In this document: piece after piece, positions 57,404-64,000 of the stretch
How positions within the stretch are numbered: position 1 is the stretch's first letter
Layout: each line of letters starts with the position of its first letter
Source: an uncultured Bacteroides sp.
GTDB taxonomy: Bacteria > Bacteroidota > Bacteroidia > Bacteroidales > Bacteroidaceae
Direction: 5' to 3'
Length of the DNA stretch: 64,000 bases
NCBI RefSeq assembly: GCF_963666545.1
Contig: NZ_OY762899.1
Coordinates: forward strand, 4,282,365 to 4,346,364
Position numbers and translations under genes: made by a program
Notes under the pieces: generated by a model
Told to the model about the DNA's origin: nothing
Databases searched by the model: none
What the model saw: the letters and a program-made list of their open reading frames with translations, nothing else

Positions 57404-60163
57404 ATGAAGCAGAGTCTATTTGCTAACGATCACATCTATCAACGATATAAGCATATCACTGAAAAAGCAGTGAAGCATACGTTGTTCGTTCTTTTATTCG
57501 CATTATTTCCTAGCTCTATTTGGGCAGACAATTATCGTTCCGAAACATCGGTTGCCGGATTTATTCCTTTGTCCGGTTCGGGCAGAAAGGTGTATAATTT
57601 CAATCCGGGATGGCGCTACTTTAAGGGAGACGTGAAGGATGCAGAGAAGGTGAACTTTAATGATGCTGCTTGGGCTGTAGTCTCCACTCCGCATACGGTG
57701 CAGTTGGAACCGGCAGAGGCTAGTGGAGGTCGCAACTATCAAGGAGTGGTATGGTATCGCAAGCATTTTGTTGTTCCTGCGGATACGAAAGGGCAACAAG
57801 TAAGCATTTACTTCGAAGCCATCATGGGTAAGCAGGAAGTTTACCTTAACGGCAAGTTACTGAAGAAACATTTGGGTGGCTATCTTCCGTTTTCTGTCAA
57901 CCTCAGTGAAAACGGAGTGCAAGCAGGTGATTCTTGTGTGTTGGCTGTAATGGCGGATAATAGCGATGATAAAAACTTTCCTCCGGGCAAACCTCAATAT
58001 ACACTTGACTTTGCTTACCACGGGGGCATTTATCGGGATGTCTGGCTTATCGGAAAATCGGCTGTTGCCATAACCGATGCAGTAGAAGCCGGCAAAGTAG
58101 CTGGTGGAGGTGTGTTTGTACACTTTGATGGCATCACAGAGAAGAGTGCCTTTGTATATGTGGATACGGAAGTGAAGAACAGCGGAGCGATTAGAAAGAT
58201 TGTAACTGTAGAAACAAGATTGATCGACGCTCAAGGAAAAGAACTAAAGCATGCATCGAGCAGAGTCATGTTGAAGTCGGGTGAAAGTTTCACTGTGAAG
58301 CAGCAAATGTCTGTGCATAAGCCCAATCTTTGGTCGCCGGATGCACCTTATTTATATAGAGTAGAGTCCAGAATTAAAGAAGGGAAGATATCGCTGGATG
58401 GAGGAGTAACCCGTGTGGGTATTCGTAAAGCGGAATTTAAAGGCAAAGAGGGCTTTTGGCTCAACGGAAAGCCTTTTGGTCAGTTGGTAGGAGCTAATCG
58501 TCATCAGGATTTCGCTTATGTAGGCAATGCCTTGCCCAACTCGCAACAATGGCGTGATGCAAAAAGATTGCGTGATGCCGGATGCCGTATCATCCGTGTG
58601 GCTCACTATCCGCAAGATCCCTCCTTTATGGATGCTTGCGATGAACTGGGATTGTTTGTCATTGTGGCTACTCCCGGTTGGCAGTATTGGAACAAAGATC
58701 CTGAGTTTGCCAAACTCGTGCATCAAAATACGCGCATGATGATTCGCAGAGACCGTAATCATCCGTCGGTGTTGATGTGGGAACCTATCTTGAATGAAAC
58801 CCGTTATCCGGAAGACTTTGCTCTCGAAGCATTGCAAATAACAAAAGAGGAATATCCATATTCCGGACGTCCCGTAGCTGCGGCAGATGTACATTCGGCA
58901 GGGGTAAAAGAGAACTATGATGTGGTGTATGGCTGGCCGGGTGATGATGAAAAAGGCGTTGCCCAACAATGCATTTTTACCCGCGAATTTGGCGAGAATG
59001 TAGACGATTGGTACGCACACAACAATAATAACCGTGCCAGTAGAAGTTGGGGAGAGCGTCCGATGTTGGTGCAGGCACTTTCGCTGGCAAAGAGTTATGA
59101 TGAGATGTATCGCACCAATGGGCAGTTTATCGGTGGGGCGCAATGGCATCCATTCGATCATCAACGAGGTTATCATCCCGATCCTTATTGGGGAGGAATC
59201 TTTGATGCTTTCCGTCAACCGAAATATGCGTATTATCTATTTCGCAGTCAGACGGCAGCCGACTTGAAACATCCGTTGGCCGATTGCGGGCCGATGGTCT
59301 ACGTTGCACATGAAATGTCTCAATTCTCTGATAAAGATGTCGTTGTATTCAGTAATTGTGATTCGGTGCGCCTGTCTATCTATGACGGGAAGAAAACGTG
59401 GACAAAAGCGGTGGTGCATGCCAAAGGTCACATGCCTAACGCCCCGATTATTTTTGAAAATGTGTGGGACTTCTGGGAAGCTCGTGAGTTTAGCTACGTA
59501 CAGAAGAACTGGCCGAAGGTAAACATGGTAGCTGAAGGGATTATCGACGGCAAAGTGGTATGCTCAATGAAGAAGATGCCGTCTCGCCGTTCTACCAAAC
59601 TTCGCCTTACTGTCGATGCTCAGAAGCAATCACTTGTAGCTGATGGCTCTGATTTTGTGGTGGTGGTGGCTGAAGTAACCGATGATAGTGGTAATGTTCG
59701 TCGATTAGCCAAAGAAAATATCGTCTTTTCTGTAGAAGGTGAAGGGCAGATCATTGGTGATGCTTCCATCGGGGCTAATCCCCGTGCAGTGGAATTTGGT
59801 TCGGCACCCGTTCTTATTCGTTCTACCCGCAAGGCAGGCAAGATAATAGTAAAAGCGAGAGTGCAATACGAAGGTGTACATGCGCCTACGTCGGCGGAAA
59901 TTGAATTGGAAAGTGTTCCTGCCCCATTCCCTTTTTGCTATATGGAGGAAGACGCTCCAACTGCACCGTTCAGTTTGGTCAACAGAACCGTGCAGTTCAC
60001 CAAAGAGAACCGTGCAGTTGACTCAACTGAACCGTGCACTTCAGTGAAGGGTACCGAGCAGTTGGGCAAAGAGGGAAAGAAAGTTTTAACTGAAGAAGAA
60101 AAACGCCAACTACTCATTGAAGTAGAAAGGCAGCAGACTGAATTTGGCGAGAAGCATAAATAA
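57404..60163 (+). CDS. GH2 family glycosidase with repeat-derived C-terminus
   Basis: 919 residues with a long signal region (ends SSIWADN). N-terminal sandwich with VVWYRKHFVVPAD, barrel with acid/base Glu465 in EPILNETRYP and nucleophile Glu528 in TREFGENVDDW, then a C-terminal immunoglobulin-like domain (SLVADGSDFVVVVAEVTDDSGN). From about residue 852 the coding DNA is five copies of a 22-bp intergenic repeat, giving a Thr/Glu-rich tail up to the stop. It is the last enzyme before the hybrid sensor. The equivalent in B. thetaiotaomicron would be BT0983 (from memory). Sugar specificity not readable. Confidence 0.87.
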   Translation: MKQSLFANDHIYQRYKHITEKAVKHTLFVLLFALFPSSIWADNYRSETSVAGFIPLSGSGRKVYNFNPGWRYFKGDVKDAEKVNFNDAAWAVVSTPHTVQLEPAEASGGRNYQGVVWYRKHFVVPADTKGQQVSIYFEAIMGKQEVYLNGKLLKKHLGGYLPFSVNLSENGVQAGDSCVLAVMADNSDDKNFPPGKPQYTLDFAYHGGIYRDVWLIGKSAVAITDAVEAGKVAGGGVFVHFDGITEKSAFVYVDTEVKNSGAIRKIVTVETRLIDAQGKELKHASSRVMLKSGESFTVKQQMSVHKPNLWSPDAPYLYRVESRIKEGKISLDGGVTRVGIRKAEFKGKEGFWLNGKPFGQLVGANRHQDFAYVGNALPNSQQWRDAKRLRDAGCRIIRVAHYPQDPSFMDACDELGLFVIVATPGWQYWNKDPEFAKLVHQNTRMMIRRDRNHPSVLMWEPILNETRYPEDFALEALQITKEEYPYSGRPVAAADVHSAGVKENYDVVYGWPGDDEKGVAQQCIFTREFGENVDDWYAHNNNNRASRSWGERPMLVQALSLAKSYDEMYRTNGQFIGGAQWHPFDHQRGYHPDPYWGGIFDAFRQPKYAYYLFRSQTAADLKHPLADCGPMVYVAHEMSQFSDKDVVVFSNCDSVRLSIYDGKKTWTKAVVHAKGHMPNAPIIFENVWDFWEAREFSYVQKNWPKVNMVAEGIIDGKVVCSMKKMPSRRSTKLRLTVDAQKQSLVADGSDFVVVVAEVTDDSGNVRRLAKENIVFSVEGEGQIIGDASIGANPRAVEFGSAPVLIRSTRKAGKIIVKARVQYEGVHAPTSAEIELESVPAPFPFCYMEEDAPTAPFSLVNRTVQFTKENRAVDSTEPCTSVKGTEQLGKEGKKVLTEEEKRQLLIEVERQQTEFGEKHK
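59960..60069 (+). repeat. 22-bp tandem array (type B unit) inside the GH2 3' end
   Basis: Five units start at 59960, 59982, 60004, 60026 and 60048. The core is AGAGAACCGTGCAGTT. It is the same unit as the intergenic array at 17131-17211, in the other orientation. Because 22 is not a multiple of 3, each unit is read in a new frame, yet all five stay open, so the tail of the protein has no amino-acid repeat. Confidence 0.85.
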
Positions 60164-60216
60164 TCTTCTCTTTTATTTCTTCTTATTTTACAAAATGACT
60201 TTTGGTTTTATATCTT

Positions 60217-60315
60217 ATAACTTCAGCGTATTGAACGCGTGCTTTCAACACGCTGAAGTTACGATTTCAACGCGTTGAAAGCACGCGTTCTATTTACCCC
60301 TCTCAGGAGGCTTGT
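60217..60315 (+). repeat. 99-bp element with three 22-bp palindromic units (type A)
   Basis: Begins ATAACTTCA (60217); units start at 60219, 60241 and 60263; the tail ACCCCTCTCAGGAGGCTTGT is at 60296-60315. Ends and distances equal those of 15289-15387 (two differences in the 20-base tail), while the cores differ: here the dyads are TTCAACACGCTGAA and the perfect TTCAACGCGTTGAA. It lies between the GH2 stop and the hybrid-sensor promoter. Confidence 0.85.
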
Positions 60316-60333
60316 GTGGCCTACTCGTGAATA

Positions 60334-60367
60334 TTGACATAATGTACCGTTTTTTTTATTATCTTTG
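60334..60367 (+). promoter_or_regulatory. Putative promoter of the hybrid sensor gene
   Basis: TTGACA at 60334 and TATCTTTG at 60360-60367; the gap between TTG and the -7 is 23 bp, slightly long. The start codon is 32 bp downstream. Confidence 0.45.
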
Positions 60368-60398
60368 AAGCCATTTATTGAATAGAACTTCTTTTACC

Positions 60399-63300
60399 AT
60401 GAAAAGATTTCTTTTATTAACTCTGTTTTTATTGTGCCTGCTATCCTCAGTATCGGCTTATCCCAACATGATTGTGGAGCATTATACGGTTGAACAAGGA
60501 TTGCCCAATAACATTGTGCACTGCTCTCTTAAAGGTAAAAATGGCTTTATGTGGTTTGGCACCTGGTATGGCTTATGCAGTTTTGATGGGACTAAATTCA
60601 AAGCATACAATAATAGGGACGGACTATATTCTGACCTCCCTCCCCGTAAAATACAGAGCATTCTCGAAGATAAAAACGGCTTTCTATGGATGAAGACAGT
60701 GGATAGAAAACTTTATATCTTTGATAAAGTGCATGAACGTTTTCATGCTGTCTACGATGATATGAAGGAATATTCAGAGAATATTCAAATCATAAAAATT
60801 CAGAAGACTCTCGAGGGAGATGTATTACTTCTCACCAAGGATAAAAGTTTGCTTCGCGCTTCAACAACAACTGATGGTAAAATAGAGATTAAACTTCTGC
60901 ATGATTCAGGTGTGAATGTGGCGTTATACGACTGGAGATTGCGCAACAATGTGTTTTGCGAAACGAAAGAATACATCAACTGGATTGGAACGGATTACAA
61001 GATCTTTTCGTATAAGAAAGGGAATCAAATGCATGCTAAGCCGGCCAATTTTATCACAGAGAAGATGGGTATTGATGCGACAACTGAATTTACTTGCGCT
61101 TTTGGTTCCGGAAAAGCTGTATGGATGGCCGACAGGCATGGAAATATTTATCGCATCGATCTGTCTTTTGGGGTGGTAAGCAAACATAAATTGCCGGGGA
61201 TAACATCAGGAATAGAGAATTTACTTGTAACCGATGCCGGCCTGGTTTACGTAAGTGTAGCTGGGCAAGGTGTTTACGAATATCATCAAAAGAGCCAATC
61301 TCTGCGAAAACTTCCTGTTTCGATGTTTCGCACGCCTGTTTCTTCTTCATTCATAGATAAGTACGACAAAGTGTGGTTGCAAGCGGGCAATGAAGGAATC
61401 ATCTGCTATGATCCGCTGAATAATAATAGCAAACAATATTCTTTCCCTTCTGGAACAGCCATTGGTGACTTTAGTGTGCAAGATGCCGGCGAACAAGGAA
61501 TCTTCTTTCTTGCGCCATCCGGAGAGTTGTTGCTCTTTGATCGTGAAACGCATGCGATGATGCGAATGAACCAAATGAAGCAGCTGTCAATTGATGAGGG
61601 TGCTCATCTGTTTTTAGGACAGTTTTTGGATAAGGACGGTATTCTTTGGCTTCTATCTTCTACTGCGGGAGTGTATCGGGTAAACTTTCCTAAAAAACAA
61701 TTCAGGTTACTCGATCCGCATCAATTTACTCCCGGTAGTCAAAATCCCGCTACCGGATCAATCGGAATAAAGGCTTTGTTTCAATCTAGAAACGGTGATA
61801 TATGGATTGGAACACGCTGGCAAAAGGTTTATCGGCTAGATAAAAATGGTCAATTGAAGCAAATCTTTTCGGCAGAGAATTATCAGATAGGGAATGTGTA
61901 TCACATGATGGAGGACGACAGAGGCAATCTTTGGTTTTCGACCAAAGGAAGTGGTTTGGTAAAAGCTGAACCCGATGAATCTTCTTCCCTTGGATTCCGA
62001 TTTACCCGATATACAAATGATCCGCATCACTCCAATTCTATTAGTGGGAATGAGGTGTACTTTAGTTTTCAGGATAGCAAGGGGCGTATTTGGGTAGGGG
62101 TATTAGCCGGTGGACTCAACCTCATTACTCAGGAAAAAGGGCAAACAGTATTTAAGCATAAATATAATGGATTGAAACACTATCCGTCTTACGGACTATA
62201 CATGGATGTGCGTAATATGGCTGAGGATAAAGACGGCCGTATCTGGATCGGAACAATGGACGGATTGATGTCTTTTGATAGTAACTTCAAATCTTCCGAT
62301 CAGATTGTTTTTGAAACCTACAGGAGCGAAAGTGCAAGTTCAAATATCGCTGATAATGACATCTATGTGCTTTATAAAGATCGGGATGAAAACATCTGGG
62401 TGAGTGTGTTCGGTGGAGGTGTGAATAAATTAATCGGTTATGATAAGACTACTCATCGCCCGCTGTTCAAATCTTATGGATTGAAAGAAGGTTTGAACAA
62501 CGATGTGGTGGTATCTATCGTAGAGGATAAGGATAAGAATCTTTGGTTTGCTACCGAAAGTGGGCTTTCACTGTTTGACAAGAAGACTGAACGAATAAGG
62601 AACTTCGACAAATATGATGGTTTTCTGAGTGTGAAGATGGAGGAAAACTCCGCTTTAAAAACCCTCAATGGTGAGCTCTGGCTCGGCTGTAAGCAGGGGG
62701 TGCTGATCTTTTCACCGGATAAGCTGGAAACACTTAATGTGAATTATCAGACTTATATTGTCGATTTTCTCGTATCCAACAGAGATATACGCAGTTTCAA
62801 GGACAATCCTATTTTGATGGAGTCCGTTAAGTACGCCGATTCGATCACACTTAAACACAACCAATCGATGTTTACCATCGAATTTGCCGCTTTGAATTAT
62901 TACAATCAAAATAGAGTTTCGTATCGCTATATTCTTGAAGGATACGAGAACGAGTGGCACTCAAACGGTAAAAACCGAATAGCCTCTTACACCAATGTTC
63001 CTCCGGGCGATTATGTCTTTCGGGTTCAATCCATTGATGAGGCTAATCCGCAGTTGCTCTCCGAAAAGAGACTTGCCATAACTATTTTGCCTCCATGGTG
63101 GCTTACTTGGTGGGCATATTGTATCTATGCTGTTTTAGTAATAGCATTGTTGTGGGGAGTTCTGAAAGCATCTCTCTTTATGATAAAAATGAAGAACGAA
63201 GTCTACATAGAGCAGCGGTTGTCGGAGTTGAAGATAAAATTCTTCACGAATATTTCTCATGAACTTCGGACTCCACTTACGCTCATTAAGGGGCCCATAC

Positions 63301-64000
63301 AGGAGATCAAAGAGAAAGAAGCACTTTCTCCTAAGGGAGTACAGTATGTAGAACTGATGGAGAAGAATACCAATCAGATGCTTCAACTGGTTAATCAGAT
63401 ACTTGATTTCAGAAAGATACAGAGTGGAAAGATGCGTTTACATATCTCTCAGATAAACCTGAACAGTATGGTAAAATCCTTCCAAAAGGAATTCAGGGTA
63501 CTGGCGGAGGAAAATGAAATAAGTTTCTCCTTCCAAGTGCCCGATGAGGCTATCTATCTTTGGGCAGATCAGGAAAAACTAGGTATTGTTATTCGAAACA
63601 TTATCTCGAATGCGTTCAAGTTTACCCCTTCGGGAGGTAGTATCTTTGTCTCTATTGGTTTGGTTGAAGGTGCGGAACGTTGCTATGTGCGTGTAGAAGA
63701 TACGGGAGTGGGCATACCTCAAAACAAATTGTCGGAGATATTCGAACGTTTCTCTCAAGGTGAAAATGCTCGTAATGCCTATTATCAAGGTACAGGAATT
63801 GGTTTGGCTCTCTCCAAAGAAATAATCAACCTGCATCATGGCCTTGTTGCGGCAGAGAGTCAGGAACAGGAAGGTGCTGTCTTTACTGTAGAATTACTGT
63901 TAGGTAAGGATCATTATAAACGATCCGAAGTAGATTTCTATGTAGGCGGAAGTGAATTGGATGCTGAATCCCCGCCTGAAGAACAAACAGATGCTCTTGA
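60399..64000 (+). CDS. Hybrid two-component sensor/regulator, 3' partial
   Basis: The frame opens with ATG 60399 and stays open to the window end, 1200 codons. Signal peptide (ends SVSAYPN), then a periplasmic propeller pair built of repeats such as GLPNNIVHCSLKGKNGFMWFGTWYGLCSFDG and IWIGTRWQKVYRLD, a Y_Y_Y domain (about 825-890, YNQNRVSYRYILEGYENEWH), one transmembrane helix (about 905-930), a histidine kinase dimer domain with His954 in TNISHELRTPLTL, and an ATPase domain (IISNAFKFTPSGG, DTGVGIP, GTGIGLALSKEI). The receiver and AraC parts would lie beyond. Such proteins bind a glycan fragment and switch on the adjacent genes, here the RG-II enzymes. Confidence 0.92.
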   Translation, partial: MKRFLLLTLFLLCLLSSVSAYPNMIVEHYTVEQGLPNNIVHCSLKGKNGFMWFGTWYGLCSFDGTKFKAYNNRDGLYSDLPPRKIQSILEDKNGFLWMKTVDRKLYIFDKVHERFHAVYDDMKEYSENIQIIKIQKTLEGDVLLLTKDKSLLRASTTTDGKIEIKLLHDSGVNVALYDWRLRNNVFCETKEYINWIGTDYKIFSYKKGNQMHAKPANFITEKMGIDATTEFTCAFGSGKAVWMADRHGNIYRIDLSFGVVSKHKLPGITSGIENLLVTDAGLVYVSVAGQGVYEYHQKSQSLRKLPVSMFRTPVSSSFIDKYDKVWLQAGNEGIICYDPLNNNSKQYSFPSGTAIGDFSVQDAGEQGIFFLAPSGELLLFDRETHAMMRMNQMKQLSIDEGAHLFLGQFLDKDGILWLLSSTAGVYRVNFPKKQFRLLDPHQFTPGSQNPATGSIGIKALFQSRNGDIWIGTRWQKVYRLDKNGQLKQIFSAENYQIGNVYHMMEDDRGNLWFSTKGSGLVKAEPDESSSLGFRFTRYTNDPHHSNSISGNEVYFSFQDSKGRIWVGVLAGGLNLITQEKGQTVFKHKYNGLKHYPSYGLYMDVRNMAEDKDGRIWIGTMDGLMSFDSNFKSSDQIVFETYRSESASSNIADNDIYVLYKDRDENIWVSVFGGGVNKLIGYDKTTHRPLFKSYGLKEGLNNDVVVSIVEDKDKNLWFATESGLSLFDKKTERIRNFDKYDGFLSVKMEENSALKTLNGELWLGCKQGVLIFSPDKLETLNVNYQTYIVDFLVSNRDIRSFKDNPILMESVKYADSITLKHNQSMFTIEFAALNYYNQNRVSYRYILEGYENEWHSNGKNRIASYTNVPPGDYVFRVQSIDEANPQLLSEKRLAITILPPWWLTWWAYCIYAVLVIALLWGVLKASLFMIKMKNEVYIEQRLSELKIKFFTNISHELRTPLTLIKGPIQEIKEKEALSPKGVQYVELMEKNTNQMLQLVNQILDFRKIQSGKMRLHISQINLNSMVKSFQKEFRVLAEENEISFSFQVPDEAIYLWADQEKLGIVIRNIISNAFKFTPSGGSIFVSIGLVEGAERCYVRVEDTGVGIPQNKLSEIFERFSQGENARNAYYQGTGIGLALSKEIINLHHGLVAAESQEQEGAVFTVELLLGKDHYKRSEVDFYVGGSELDAESPPEEQTDAL

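Overview
The window looks like a chromosomal segment of a Bacteroides species. The grounds are Bacteroidetes-type promoters (TTTG then TAnnTTTG), a lack of clear Shine-Dalgarno sites, many secreted glycoside hydrolases (GH), a one-piece hybrid two-component sensor, TonB-dependent receptors with a carboxypeptidase-like N-domain, and a Mfa-type fimbrillin lipoprotein. The species is not resolved.

The backbone is a locus for breakdown of the pectin rhamnogalacturonan II (RG-II), in two or three pieces. At the left are GH127 (cut by the window edge), GH141, GH78 and a GH3 (1-8835). After a block of other genes it resumes with GH138, a GH137-GH2 fusion and two more GH2 enzymes (31904-45545). After a second, smaller block it ends with GH106, an SGNH esterase, a DUF5703/GH95-like enzyme, another GH2 and the hybrid sensor/regulator (50361-64000, cut by the window edge). 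Families and order match, from memory, the descending order BT1003-BT1002-BT1001 ... BT0997-BT0996 ... BT0986 ... of the B. thetaiotaomicron RG-II locus. Together these secreted enzymes would strip RG-II side chains, and the hybrid sensor would switch the genes on when an RG-II fragment binds in the periplasm.

The interrupting block (about 8.9-31.9 kb) holds: a membrane-bound LytTR regulator with a TonB receptor and a DUF2141 protein; a siderophore-type receptor; an RloA/AbiLi ATPase whose RloB partner survives only as a C-terminal stub; a decayed transposase; a minus-strand operon of ketosynthase III, DUF6132, a thioredoxin-like protein and a MATE exporter; divergent from it an RND efflux operon followed by its own LytS/LytTR pair; a His-rich membrane protein; and the first ~48 codons of a TonB receptor cut off by an IS1634-type insertion sequence. 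The second block (45.6-50.1 kb) has a beta-barrel protein, an AraC regulator, an AAA ATPase behind a large palindrome, and a fimbrillin.

The most unusual signal is a set of six short tandem arrays with a 21-22 bp period, each unit carrying a dyad. Two of them (15289-15387 and 60217-60315) are 99-bp elements with the same ends and the same internal spacing but different cores. Two others (17131-17211 and 59960-60069) share a unit, and one of these lies inside the 3' end of a GH2 coding region. The second strong signal is a pair of LytTR-type direct repeats with 21-bp period just upstream of a consensus promoter for the RND operon, which carries its own LytTR regulator.
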